Shown: positions 52,124 to 61,476 of the stretch, in pieces
Layout of the letters: each line of letters opens with the position of its first letter
Numbering within the stretch: position 1 is the first letter of the stretch
Assembly: GCA_035196065.1 (NCBI GenBank)
Contig: CP136575.1
Span: 277,001 to 341,000 of the forward strand
Source of the DNA: Sphingobium sp.
GTDB lineage: Bacteria; Pseudomonadota; Alphaproteobacteria; Sphingomonadales; Sphingomonadaceae
Direction: 5' to 3'
Length of the DNA stretch: 64,000 bases
The notes under the pieces: model-generated
What the model was told of the DNA's origin: nothing
The model's database searches: none
The model's input: the letters and a program-made list of their open reading frames with translations, nothing else
Translations under genes and position numbers: made by a program

Positions 52124-52806
52124 CGGGCGCTCCAGCCTTCAAGATCGTCAGCTATTGCAACTGACATCGCAGTATCATCCTGCGGTTCGACGCGCAGCCA
52201 TAGCGGTGAACCGGCAATATCCGACCCGAGAGTTCGCACCATGCAATCCGGCAGGCTAACTGCTTCGGCATCGCCCAATTGGGTGACCATCTCCGAACCC
52301 AGCCAATTACCCGCCAGTTCAATCGGCGCTGTCTGTGCCGCCGCCATAAGATCTGCCTCGCTGATGGTCTTGCCTGCTTCGCGGTCTCCTGCGATCCGTG
52401 TGCGGATCATCGTCTTGAGCAGACCTCCGCCTTTGACCGGCGCAAGCCGCCAGTGCGGCAAATCTGGAATACCATCATCCACCAACGCCCCACCGCGCAA
52501 TGCGGCGACATGGGTGACACCAAAGGCTGCCGCGGCCGCGGCAACTGCGTTCCGCCAAGTGGAAAGACTTTGCACCTGCAATGGCGCGACACTTTCATTG
52601 CAACCGGGCAGGTCGATCAGAATCGTTCCAACGCCCCGTTCCCCAACATGGCGCATCGACTGAACGAGCATGCGGCGAACGCGGTTCATCTCGTCAAAAA
52701 GGGGCGGAACAATCAATATGCGCCGTGCTGCAGTCGCAGCGAAGCAGAGGGCATATTCATCCTGCCCATCATGTCGATAAGTAAGATATTCGGGGCGCAG
52801 CGTCAC
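52111..52806 (-). CDS. Exosortase A system-associated hydrolase 2
   Basis: 231-aa alpha/beta hydrolase-like protein of the TIGR03101 type (hydr2_PEP). ILIVPPLFDEMNRVRRMLVQ near residue 30 and GTILIDLPGCNES are characteristic. The nucleophile elbow is replaced by ALRGGA, lacking Ser or Cys, so it may be catalytically altered or a partner of hydrolase 1. Its GTG start overlaps the ACP stop (GTGA). Confidence 0.8.
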   Translation of the reverse strand: MTLRPEYLTYRHDGQDEYALCFAATAARRILIVPPLFDEMNRVRRMLVQSMRHVGERGVGTILIDLPGCNESVAPLQVQSLSTWRNAVAAAAAAFGVTHVAALRGGALVDDGIPDLPHWRLAPVKGGGLLKTMIRTRIAGDREAGKTISEADLMAAAQTAPIELAGNWLGSEMVTQLGDAEAVSLPDCMVRTLGSDIAGSPLWLRVEPQDDTAMSVAIADDLEGWSARCGG

Positions 52807-53072
52807 GCCCCTACCTTGGCCTTTGCAAAAGCGACAAGGGTTCCGAAACTTTCGAACAGCTCGCCATCAATCTCGTCATCGTCGATCATGATGTCGAGCC
52901 GATCCTCCATCTCGGTAAGCAAGGATGCAACCGCCATCGAATCAAGTTCGGGCAGCGCACCGAACAAAGGCGTATCATCGGTCATCGCGGCAACGGTAGA
53001 GGGAGCAACGCCGAGCGCATCGATCAAAAGATCGCGGATCGCAGTTTCGGTGACGTCGGGAACGAACGGCAT
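52803..53072 (-). CDS. Acyl carrier protein of the exosortase-associated cluster
   Basis: 89-aa four-helix carrier protein. The phosphopantetheine attachment Ser is in ELDSMAVASLL (about residue 44), and acidic helix 2 is typical. The start at ATG 53072 gives MPFVPDVTETAIRDLLIDAL. It is a dedicated carrier, distinct from the fatty-acid AcpP (which carries DSLDTVE). Its position between the acetyltransferase and the hydrolases suggests that it carries the activated group made by the ligase on the opposite strand. Confidence 0.88.
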   Translation of the reverse strand: MPFVPDVTETAIRDLLIDALGVAPSTVAAMTDDTPLFGALPELDSMAVASLLTEMEDRLDIMIDDDEIDGELFESFGTLVAFAKAKVGA

Positions 53073-53085
53073 TATTTTCTCTTTC

Positions 53086-54111
53086 TCAATCTTGCGAGCG
53101 ATAGGCGCGCCATTTGCGGATGGCAATGTAAGGCCAGTTGGCGGGATGGTTCGGCCAGAATATTTCCAACTGGAAACGGTCGCGCACATGGTCCATCCAT
53201 TCCGCCTTATAGGCATCATCGCCGGTTCCAAAATCGACAAGGTCGACCCGGTCGATATCAAGCACATGCTGAAAAAGTGCAGCTGACAACAATGTGCCGG
53301 GCGACGCCTGCATGTGCCGTTCATCATGCGCCAGCTTGTGGATCATCGCGGTACCGTTCTCGACCGTCCAGAATTGCGCCGCCACCGGCTGCCCATCAAT
53401 ATAGGCAAGACCCAGTCGCAACGTGCCCGCCGCAGCCTCGCGCTCTGCAAGCTGGCGCAAAAATTCCGGACTGCCCTCGCTTGGTTTCCAACTGCGGGCG
53501 TAAACACGCTCATAATCACGCCAGCTTTCGCTGCCATATTCGTGCTCGATACGGATTGTTACAGTGCCGGCCTTACCCTTGCGCTTGACCGTGTTTTTCA
53601 GTCGCGAAGGGCGGCCTTCCCAATAGGTGTCAAAGCTGCGCCCGGCCACCTGCAAGACATGATTTCGGTCACATTCTGAGCGAAAGACAATCCATCCCTC
53701 TGCCTCGAACGCAGACTGCAACCTAGTTGCACTATGGTCCTCGTCAGGCAGAGGCCCCAAGGTTAGGCGGCGGCACCGTTGCTGCAATGACCGCGCGCTG
53801 CTGCGAAGCAATGCCAGCTTCGCCACTTCGTCGTCGGCACCTGCAAACAAGGGCCGCCAGCTGAAATTATACCAGTTTGCAAGCGATGCCAGATAACCAT
53901 AGCCCAATTCCATCAGTGGCAGCCATGCTTGTGCATCGTCATAACGCGCTTGAAGCAGATGCGGCTTGCGCTGGCGCAAGGCGATGCGATGCAGACTTTC
54001 CAGCCAATCAAGCCGATCGAAAAGACACGGCTGAACGTCGCGTTCAAGCGCGCCCGACGCCGCGGCTTGTGCGACAGCAAAATTATCGTGATATTCACAC
54101 TTTACCGGCAA
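53086..54111 (-). CDS. GNAT/FemAB-like acyltransferase of the exosortase-associated cluster
   Basis: 341 aa of the GNAT type-6/BioF2-like fold, related to FemAB-type proteins that transfer amino-acyl or acyl groups. DTYWEGRPSRLKNTVKRKGK and LGLAYIDGQPVAAQFWTVEN are the recognisable core strands; a FGTGDDAYKAEWM block near the C-terminus matches this family. No signal peptide. It begins 46 bases from the divergent acyl-CoA ligase and heads the minus-strand operon. Confidence 0.78.
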   Translation of the reverse strand: MPVKCEYHDNFAVAQAAASGALERDVQPCLFDRLDWLESLHRIALRQRKPHLLQARYDDAQAWLPLMELGYGYLASLANWYNFSWRPLFAGADDEVAKLALLRSSARSLQQRCRRLTLGPLPDEDHSATRLQSAFEAEGWIVFRSECDRNHVLQVAGRSFDTYWEGRPSRLKNTVKRKGKAGTVTIRIEHEYGSESWRDYERVYARSWKPSEGSPEFLRQLAEREAAAGTLRLGLAYIDGQPVAAQFWTVENGTAMIHKLAHDERHMQASPGTLLSAALFQHVLDIDRVDLVDFGTGDDAYKAEWMDHVRDRFQLEIFWPNHPANWPYIAIRKWRAYRSQD

Positions 54112-54157
54112 GGATTACCCCCGAAACCTGTTCAGCCAAAGCCAACCACCCATCGCC

Positions 54158-55681
54158 ATGACCGACAATCAAGCTGCCTTTCCCATCGATCATTTGCCAC
54201 TCTGCGGAGTAGCCGATGCTGTTGCTTTGCGCATCAAGGAGCGGAGCTATAATTATCAGGAGTTAAATCATCGTATCGGCAGGCTTGCCGCAACCCTTGC
54301 TGCGCATGATTTTACAATAGGTGATCGGGTGGCCACCTGGCTTCCCAAAACCGAACTGGCCTGCCTGATGCCGCTAGCTGCAGTGCGCGCAGGTTTAGTG
54401 CATGTGCCGATCAACCCGCTTTTGAAGGCAGCGCAGGTTCAGCATATACTAGCAGACAGCGGCGCAAAGGCACTGGTGACCAGTGCGACGCGAAAGGCAC
54501 AGATTGACGCCATCGCCAGCGCCGCAGACGTGATCCTGCTTGACGAGGCCCAACTGCTCGGTGCCGTCGATCTGACGGGTGAGGTTTTGCCGCCACTGCC
54601 GGATGACTTTGATACAGATACGCTCGCGGCGATCCTCTACACCAGCGGCTCGACCGGACGGCCGAAGGGCGTCATGCTCAGCCACGCTAATCTAAGCCTG
54701 GGGGCTGTCAGTGTGGCGCAATATCTGCACCTCGACGCCAGCGACATTGCACTAGCAGTACTCCCGCTCAGCTTCGATTATGGTCAGAACCAGCTTTTGT
54801 CGACATGGCGGGCGGGCGGCTGCGTTGTGCCGCTCGACTATCTTGCCCCCCGCGATGTGATAAAGGCTTGCCTCCGCCACGGCGTCACGACGCTGGCCGC
54901 CGTGCCCCCGCTCTGGGTACAATTGGCCGAGCAGCCATGGCCCGACGAAGCGACTGCGACGATGCGCCGCCTGACCAACAGCGGCGGCGCCTTGACGCCC
55001 ACGCTCGTCAAAACGTTGCGGCGGATTTTTGGTACCGGCACCGATATCTACGCGATGTATGGGTTAACCGAAGCCTTTCGTTCAACCTTTCTCGACCCCG
55101 CATTGATCGATGGCAATCCGACCAGCATGGGCAAGGGGATACCCTTTGCCGAGATCATGGTTGTTGCCAATAATGGCAGCGAGGCACAGCCCGGCGAGCA
55201 TGGCGAGCTGGTCCATGCAGGGCCATTGGTTGCGCAAGGCTATTGGCGCGACGCTGAGCGTACGGCAGAGCGTTTCAAGCCTGCGCCCGATTTTTCGTTT
55301 CATGGCGGCATGGCGGTCTGGTCGGGAGACACCGTCTGGCGGGACAAGGATGGCCTGCTCTATTTTGTCGGCCGCGATGACGCGATGATCAAAACCAGCG
55401 GCAACCGCATTTCACCGACCGAGGTAGAAGAAGCCGCCATCGAAAGCGGACTTGTGGCAGAGGCTTGCGCACTTGGCCGCAAGGACGAACGACTGGGTGA
55501 GGCGATCATACTTTTCGTGCGCGCCATTGGCAAAGACGACGAGGCAGGCCTCGTTGCGCATATGAAGACTGCCCTACCCAATTTCATGCAGCCCGCCGCC
55601 TATGTCTGGCTGGAGGCGTTTCCCAAAAACGCCAATGGCAAGCTGGACAGGGACGGCCTGAAGGATATGGTGCCGCAATGA
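54158..55681 (+). CDS. Acyl-CoA ligase (AMP-forming), exosortase A system-associated
   Basis: 507-aa ANL-superfamily adenylating enzyme of the TIGR03098 type. ILYTSGSTGRPKGVMLSH is the P-loop-like A3 motif, MYGLTEAFRSTFLDP the A5 motif, FVGRDDAMIKTSGNRISPTE the A8 hinge, and NANGKLDRDG carries the catalytic Lys. It would activate a carboxylic acid, probably loading the nearby ACP. It is coupled to the decarboxylase gene through an ATGA overlap. Confidence 0.9.
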   Translation: MTDNQAAFPIDHLPLCGVADAVALRIKERSYNYQELNHRIGRLAATLAAHDFTIGDRVATWLPKTELACLMPLAAVRAGLVHVPINPLLKAAQVQHILADSGAKALVTSATRKAQIDAIASAADVILLDEAQLLGAVDLTGEVLPPLPDDFDTDTLAAILYTSGSTGRPKGVMLSHANLSLGAVSVAQYLHLDASDIALAVLPLSFDYGQNQLLSTWRAGGCVVPLDYLAPRDVIKACLRHGVTTLAAVPPLWVQLAEQPWPDEATATMRRLTNSGGALTPTLVKTLRRIFGTGTDIYAMYGLTEAFRSTFLDPALIDGNPTSMGKGIPFAEIMVVANNGSEAQPGEHGELVHAGPLVAQGYWRDAERTAERFKPAPDFSFHGGMAVWSGDTVWRDKDGLLYFVGRDDAMIKTSGNRISPTEVEEAAIESGLVAEACALGRKDERLGEAIILFVRAIGKDDEAGLVAHMKTALPNFMQPAAYVWLEAFPKNANGKLDRDGLKDMVPQ

Positions 55682-56919
55682 GCGAAGCCAAGGCCAAGCC
55701 AACCGGGCCGATCCCCCCCTATTTCGAAACCATTGCGGGCGAACTTGCCGTCGGCGGCAAGACGGCATCCGCACTTGTCGACGAAGCCGGCGACACGCCC
55801 TTATTTGTATATTCAACCGATGCGCTGGGCGCACGGCTGGCCGAGTTACGCACCGCGATGCCCGAACGGCTGGCGATCCATTATGCGATGAAGGCGAACC
55901 CCTTTGCGCCGCTATTGGCATGGATGAACCGCCGTGTTGACGGTTTTGACGTTGCCTCTGGCGGCGAATTGCAGATCGCCCTTGACGCGGGTGTGGAGGC
56001 AGAGCGGATCAGCTTTGCGGGCCCCGGTAAACGGGATCGCGAACTTGAATTGGCAATTGCAAAAGGCGTCACCCTCAATTGCGAGTCCGAAGGCGAAGCG
56101 GAGCGAGCCTTTAGAATCGCGGAGGAACTGGGGATGAAGCCAAAACTCGCCATCCGCGTCAATCCCAGCTTTGATCTCAAGGGATCGGGCATGAAGATGG
56201 GTGGCGGGGCGAAACCCTTTGGCGTCGATGCCGAACGGGTTCCCGCGCTGGTTAAGCAGATTGTCGCTGCGGGGGCGGAGTGGCGCGGTTTCCATATCTA
56301 TGCAGGATCGCAGGCGCTCGACGCGGATGCGATCATCGCCATGCAGGCACAGACGCTTGCGCTGGCAGGGCAACTGGCCGACGGAGCCGGCTATGCACCG
56401 CCACACGTCAATCTGGGGGGCGGTTTCGGCATTCCCTATTTTCCGGGCGACACACCCGTTGATCTGGGTGCTGTCGGCGGCGCGTTCGGGCAAGCATTAT
56501 CGAAGCTGCCAGATTCCCTGAAGGATACCCATTTCTGCATCGAGCTTGGCCGCTATCTGGTTGGCGAGGCGGGCATCTATCTGTGCCGGGTGATCGACAA
56601 AAAGTTCAGCCATGGCGAGACTTTTCTCGTCACCGATGGCGGGTTGCACCACCAGTTGGCGGCATCGGGCAATTTCGGAACCGTCATCCGTCGCAATTAT
56701 CCGGTCGCCATCGCAAAACGTTTCGATGCCCCTGCAAAAGAGGTGCAAACAGTGGTCGGCTGCCTTTGCACCCCGCTCGACCGGCTATCGGATAGCGCAA
56801 TGCTGCCCCATGCCGAGGTCGGCGATCTGATCGCGATCTTCTGCGCCGGCGCCTATGGTGCCAGCGCCAGCCCGGCCAATTTTCTGGGGCAAGGCCCGGC
56901 GCTGGAAATGCTTGTCTAA
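55678..56919 (+). CDS. PLP-dependent decarboxylase, exosortase A system-associated
   Basis: 413 aa, fold-type III decarboxylase related to diaminopimelate and ornithine decarboxylases (TIGR03099 type). PLP Lys is Lys72 in HYAMKAN; glycine-rich phosphate binding is NLGGGFGIPYF, and GCLCTPLDRL provides the catalytic Cys and substrate-binding Asp. The substrate may be an amino acid held as adenylate or on the ACP; this is not established. The gene ends in a four-base shared stop with the convergent GH42 gene. Confidence 0.9.
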   Translation: MSEAKAKPTGPIPPYFETIAGELAVGGKTASALVDEAGDTPLFVYSTDALGARLAELRTAMPERLAIHYAMKANPFAPLLAWMNRRVDGFDVASGGELQIALDAGVEAERISFAGPGKRDRELELAIAKGVTLNCESEGEAERAFRIAEELGMKPKLAIRVNPSFDLKGSGMKMGGGAKPFGVDAERVPALVKQIVAAGAEWRGFHIYAGSQALDADAIIAMQAQTLALAGQLADGAGYAPPHVNLGGGFGIPYFPGDTPVDLGAVGGAFGQALSKLPDSLKDTHFCIELGRYLVGEAGIYLCRVIDKKFSHGETFLVTDGGLHHQLAASGNFGTVIRRNYPVAIAKRFDAPAKEVQTVVGCLCTPLDRLSDSAMLPHAEVGDLIAIFCAGAYGASASPANFLGQGPALEMLV

Positions 56920-58847
56920 TCCTCGCGCCAGACGGCGACACCTGCGGGTAGCAGCAAAGCATCACCCAGCACGAAATTCCTGCCGGGCGCATGGCCCAAC
57001 TGCACAGTTTCACTTGCATAGTTGAAGGCAAACCGCATCTTTCCCGCACGGCGCAGTCGCACGCCTTCGGGTGAATGTTGAACCTCCACACTGGCTTCAT
57101 CTGCCATTTCGGTGAGAATCTGTTTGAGCAATGCTGCATCCGGCCACGCTGCAAGATAACGCAGCGCGCCTTGGCGAAACAGGATACCGCGGCCGTCTTC
57201 CAGCTTGATCTCAGGCTCAACCTCGCCCTCAACCGTTTCCATCCAGCGGTGTACGGCAAAACCATCTCCGTCCAGCACAACGCCATCACGCAGCGATTCG
57301 ACCCGCACCACCTTGATCGGCAGCAACGCCTGCAATCCTCCCGGCGGCAAATCTGCTGGAATGGTAAAGTCGGCGGTCTTGCTGCCACTGCGTGGGCCGA
57401 TAAGCACCGGTCCGGCAAAACCCTGCAGGCGCTCGACCAGGCCATCGGGCAGGATCGGCAGGCAGGGGATGAGGACCATGGCATAGCCCGACAGATCCGC
57501 ATCGGGTGCGACAATATCCACATCCAGCCCCAATTGCCGCAGCGCCGAATAATATTCGAATAGAGCACGTAGCGCGCTGAACCCCCGACCCTGCGGCTGG
57601 ATATCGGTGACCCAGTCGCTCTGATAATCGAAAAGCAGCGCCACTGATCGCGGCGGCGGGCCAACCGCGCCGATGACTTTGATATCGGCCGCTGCCTGCC
57701 GCGCTTCATGCGCGCCCCTATCGTCGACCCTATCGGGGCGCAGCAAGCCGGCGTGCATCTGTTCCTGCGCAAAGGGTGCCTGTCGCCAGCGAAAATAGCT
57801 GACCAATTCGGCCCCATGCGCCATCGCTTCCAACGTCCAGAGCCGCACCATTCCCGGCAGGGGCGCGGGATTGAAACGCGCCCAATTCACAGGGCCCGGC
57901 TGCTGTTCCATCACCCACCAGCGACCCTCTCGCTGGCAACCGCGATACAGATCATGATGGAAAGCGGCGATATCGGGATGGCCTTGGTGCAGATATGCCT
58001 GCTTTTCTCCCTCCGAAAACCAGAACTGCTCAAGGAAGCCGAGGGGATAACTGTCCCAACTGGCAACATCAAGATCGCGGCCGACGGCATGATGATCGAA
58101 CTGAGTAAAGAAACCCATGAAGTTATGGACTATGTCGCGCCCCGGCGACGCGTCGCGCAGGATTTCGACCTGCATCCGGTTGAAGCTGGCAACCTGATCC
58201 GAGGAAAAACGCCGGAAATCGAGCCAGTGCGACGGGTTGGCTTCGGTCACGGTCAGGTTTGGAAGATCAATTTCCGCAAAGCTGCGATATTCCATCGACC
58301 AGAAGACATTGCCCCAAGCATGGTTCAGCACGGCAATTTCGCCATATTTCGCGGCCAGCCAATAGCGAAAGGCATCGCGCGCGGCGGGAGAATAGCTGAC
58401 CGCGCTGTCGTGGCAGCCATATTCATTATCAGTCTGCCAAGCGATAACCGCCGAATGGTCGCCATAACGGTCAGCCATGGCCGCAACGATGCGCGCGGCT
58501 TCGTCCCGATAGCCTTGGTGCGAAAAGCAATAATGCCGCCGCGATCCGAAGCCACGGGGTCGCCCGTCTGCATCGTACGCAATCATATCGGGCATCCGGT
58601 CGACCAACCATTTGGGCGGTGTAGCCGTCGGCGTTCCCATGATGATGCCCAGACCTGCAGCATGCAGAACCTCCACCGCACGGTCGAGCCAGGCCCAGTC
58701 GTAACGCCCGAGGCTAGGTTCAATCCGGCTCCAGGCGAATTCGCCGATCCGTACCCGAGTTAGCCCGATATCAGCCATGCGCCGCGCATCATCGGCCCAC
58801 CAGTCTTCGGGCCAATGTTCGGGATAATAGCAAACCCCCAGCCGCAT
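56916..58847 (-). CDS. GH42 beta-galactosidase
   Basis: 643-aa glycoside hydrolase of family 42. The opening MRLGVCYYPEHWPEDWWADD is diagnostic. The acid/base Glu142 is in TDNEYG and the nucleophile Glu314 in WVMEQQPGPVNW. A trimerisation domain and a small beta C-domain follow. The start at ATG 58847 has AGAGGAG upstream. No signal peptide: it should act on galactosides imported by the symporter encoded divergently. Galactan- or milk-oligosaccharide-type substrates are as likely as lactose. Confidence 0.93.
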   Translation of the reverse strand: MRLGVCYYPEHWPEDWWADDARRMADIGLTRVRIGEFAWSRIEPSLGRYDWAWLDRAVEVLHAAGLGIIMGTPTATPPKWLVDRMPDMIAYDADGRPRGFGSRRHYCFSHQGYRDEAARIVAAMADRYGDHSAVIAWQTDNEYGCHDSAVSYSPAARDAFRYWLAAKYGEIAVLNHAWGNVFWSMEYRSFAEIDLPNLTVTEANPSHWLDFRRFSSDQVASFNRMQVEILRDASPGRDIVHNFMGFFTQFDHHAVGRDLDVASWDSYPLGFLEQFWFSEGEKQAYLHQGHPDIAAFHHDLYRGCQREGRWWVMEQQPGPVNWARFNPAPLPGMVRLWTLEAMAHGAELVSYFRWRQAPFAQEQMHAGLLRPDRVDDRGAHEARQAAADIKVIGAVGPPPRSVALLFDYQSDWVTDIQPQGRGFSALRALFEYYSALRQLGLDVDIVAPDADLSGYAMVLIPCLPILPDGLVERLQGFAGPVLIGPRSGSKTADFTIPADLPPGGLQALLPIKVVRVESLRDGVVLDGDGFAVHRWMETVEGEVEPEIKLEDGRGILFRQGALRYLAAWPDAALLKQILTEMADEASVEVQHSPEGVRLRRAGKMRFAFNYASETVQLGHAPGRNFVLGDALLLPAGVAVWRED

Positions 58848-58934
58848 TGATGCGCTCCTCTTGTCCTGCCGATAATCTCCGGCTTGTACCATTCGGGGCA
58901 ATGCGCCAAACCAAGCTTAAAGGGGAGAGGAAAA

Positions 58935-60437
58935 ATGGAAACAGGCCTGCCGACCGGCAGCATGCTGCAGATCCTGATATTTGTAACGCTGACTGTGCTG
59001 GTCGGCGTTGCGACATGGTGGAAAGTCAAATCGACCAAAAAGGTGCACGACGGTAGCGGGAAGGATGTATTCCTTGCAGGCGGCGGGCTGAGCTGGCTTT
59101 TCGTTGCCGGATCGATCACGCTGACCAACCTTTCGACGGACCAGTTGGTCGGTATGAACGGCAACCAGATGCTGCTCCTCGCCTGGTGGGAACTGGCAGG
59201 CTTTGTTGGGCTGATGATCCTCGCCTTCGTTTTCGTCCCCGTTTATTATCGCAACAACTGCACCACGGTGACAGAACTGCTCGAGCGGCGCTATAACGGC
59301 CGCAGTATCCGAACATTGATTTCGGCGATCTTCCTGACGGGCAATGTGCTGATCTATCTGCCCGCTGCGCTTTATTCGGGCAGCCTGTTCATGCAATCGC
59401 TGTTCGGAACAAACATTCCGCTAATCGCCTTTGCCGCCGGGCTTGCGATCATAAGCGCCGCCTATACGATCTTTGGCGGGCTGAAGGCAGTAGCTGTAAT
59501 GGACACTTATTCAGGCTTTGGCGTCTTGGGCCTTGCGCTGCTGATCGTGTTCCTTGCGCTGGCAGCGGTTGATTTCGATATTGTCAGCGGCGTTCCGATG
59601 GAACGGCTGACAATGATTGGCGGGCCGGACAGCCCGATCCCCTGGACCACGTTGTTTACCGGCATGTTGTTCATCCAGATATTCTACTGGTCAACAAACC
59701 AGAATATCACCCAGAAAGCCATGGCAGCGCCTTCGGTACGCGAGGCTCAAAAAGGCGTGCTTGTGGCGGCTGCCATCCGCGTTCTGATCATCCCGCCCAT
59801 TGTCGTGATCCCCGGCGTCGTTGCCTATAAACTGTTCGGCGATATTGGCGACGCCGCTTATGGCAGGCTGGTTGGGGAAGTGCTGCCGGGATGGCTCGCA
59901 GGGGCCTTTGCCGCCATGGTGGCCGCTGCGGTGATCACCACGTTCAGCGCCGTGCTAAATTCCACCGTCGCGCTCTATTCGGTCGATTTCCACGACCAGT
60001 TCATTGGCAAGGTCAAGGATCACTGGAAACTGGGCGCAGGCGTTTCGACCGTGGTGACGATCGCTGCAGTGGCGCTGGTCCCTGTCTACGAGAACCCGCA
60101 AATGATCGTCGATCTTCCCGGAGAGCAAAGCATCATCAATCTGTTGCAGCAATTGAACGGGCTGGCGTCGATGCCAATCCTTTCCGCTTTCATCGCCGGA
60201 TTGCTGTATCGCAATGTCGGCGCCAGTGCTGCAATCGTAGGCGTGCTTTGGGGCGTCTTATTCTACGGCCTATATACCTTCTGGTGGAACCCTGAAGGGA
60301 TCATCACGCTGCACTATATCCATTTCATGGTGATCGTGCTGCTGACATCGGTGCTCGTCGCGCTGGGCTATAACCGGCTGGTGCTCGGCAACCGCGCCCA
60401 ATGGATCGGCCTTGCTGAAATTCGCGGCCGGGCATAG
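58935..60437 (+). CDS. SGLT-type sodium/sugar symporter
   Basis: 500-aa SSS-family transporter, about 14 helices, of the Na+/galactose-glucose branch (vSGLT-like). Seen: FLAGGGLSWLFVAGSITLTN near residues 40-60, VYYRNNCTTVTELLERRYNG, and YWSTNQNITQKAMAA, the typical N-Q-region. The ATG 58935 start has AGGGGAGAGG upstream. It is divergent from GH42 (87 bases) and followed by galT after 10 bases, so it leads a transport-Leloir operon. Confidence 0.92.
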   Translation: METGLPTGSMLQILIFVTLTVLVGVATWWKVKSTKKVHDGSGKDVFLAGGGLSWLFVAGSITLTNLSTDQLVGMNGNQMLLLAWWELAGFVGLMILAFVFVPVYYRNNCTTVTELLERRYNGRSIRTLISAIFLTGNVLIYLPAALYSGSLFMQSLFGTNIPLIAFAAGLAIISAAYTIFGGLKAVAVMDTYSGFGVLGLALLIVFLALAAVDFDIVSGVPMERLTMIGGPDSPIPWTTLFTGMLFIQIFYWSTNQNITQKAMAAPSVREAQKGVLVAAAIRVLIIPPIVVIPGVVAYKLFGDIGDAAYGRLVGEVLPGWLAGAFAAMVAAAVITTFSAVLNSTVALYSVDFHDQFIGKVKDHWKLGAGVSTVVTIAAVALVPVYENPQMIVDLPGEQSIINLLQQLNGLASMPILSAFIAGLLYRNVGASAAIVGVLWGVLFYGLYTFWWNPEGIITLHYIHFMVIVLLTSVLVALGYNRLVLGNRAQWIGLAEIRGRA

Positions 60438-60447
60438 TCGGTAGCGG

Positions 60448-61476
60448 ATGACAGACAGCCCGCAGACCGGATCGCACCGCCGTTTCAATCCGCTGACCGG
60501 GCGATGGGTGCTGGTATCGCCGCAGCGCAGCCTGCGCCCATGGCTTGGACAGGTCGATGAACCCGATAACCGGGAAAGCCTGTCGCACGATCCGTCCTGC
60601 TATCTTTGCCCGGGGAATGCCCGCGCCAACGGCACGGTCAATCCCGACTATGATGGCGTGTGGCTGTTCGACAATGATTTCCCGGCATTGATGGCCGATG
60701 GCGGCGAAGCCGGCGGCAGCGACCCACTCTTCCGCAGCGAAGCCGTTTCGGGCACTTGCCACGTCCTGTGCTTCTCACCCGATCATTCCAAAACGCTACC
60801 CGAATTGCCGCCGGCGCAATTGCGCGCGGTGATCGATTGCTGGGCAGAGCAGAGCGCCGAACTGGGCACGCGATATCGCTGGGTGCAATTGTTCGAAAAC
60901 AAGGGTGCGATGATGGGCTGTTCCAACCCGCATCCACATGGACAGATCTGGGCAAGCAGCCATATACCCGACGAACCCGCTCAGGAAGACGCCACGCAGC
61001 GCGCCTATCTTGACGAACAGGGACGACCGATGCTGCTCGACCTTGCCGAACGTGAAGCCGGCGGACCAAGGGTTGTGGTGCAGAACGAAGCTTGGTTGGC
61101 CATCGTCCCCTGGTGGGCGACCTGGCCGTTCGAGACATTACTGATGCCGCGATTTGCCGTGCAGCGGATCGAGCAACTCGATAATAGTGCACGTGACTTA
61201 TTGGCTGCGCTCCTTTCCGAGCTTACCGCGCGTTACGACAATCTGTTCCGCTGTTCCTTCCCATATTCGATGGGCTGGCATGGCGCGCCTTATGGCAACT
61301 GCGATATCGCGCACTGGCAACTGCACGCGCATTTCTATCCACCGCTGCTGCGCTCTGCAAATGTGCGCAAATTCATGGTCGGTTATGAAATGCTGGCAGA
61401 GGCGCAGCGCGATCTGACCGCGGAACAGGCGGCCGAACGGTTGCGCGAACTATCGCCCAAGCACTACCGCTCATGA
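60448..61476 (+). CDS. galT: Galactose-1-phosphate uridylyltransferase
   Basis: 342 aa. Exchanges galactose-1-phosphate with UDP-glucose. Zinc ligands Cys51 and Cys54 (CYLC), His113 and His162 match the E. coli pattern, and His164 in NPHPHGQ is the nucleophile. [19 protein letters not shown] is the second histidine-rich site. It overlaps galK by 4 bases (ATGA). Confidence 0.97.
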   Translation: MTDSPQTGSHRRFNPLTGRWVLVSPQRSLRPWLGQVDEPDNRESLSHDPSCYLCPGNARANGTVNPDYDGVWLFDNDFPALMADGGEAGGSDPLFRSEAVSGTCHVLCFSPDHSKTLPELPPAQLRAVIDCWAEQSAELGTRYRWVQLFENKGAMMGCSNPHPHGQIWASSHIPDEPAQEDATQRAYLDEQGRPMLLDLAEREAGGPRVVVQNEAWLAIVPWWATWPFETLLMPRFAVQRIEQLDNSARDLLAALLSELTARYDNLFRCSFPYSMGWHGAPYGNCDIAHWQLHAHFYPPLLRSANVRKFMVGYEMLAEAQRDLTAEQAAERLRELSPKHYRS

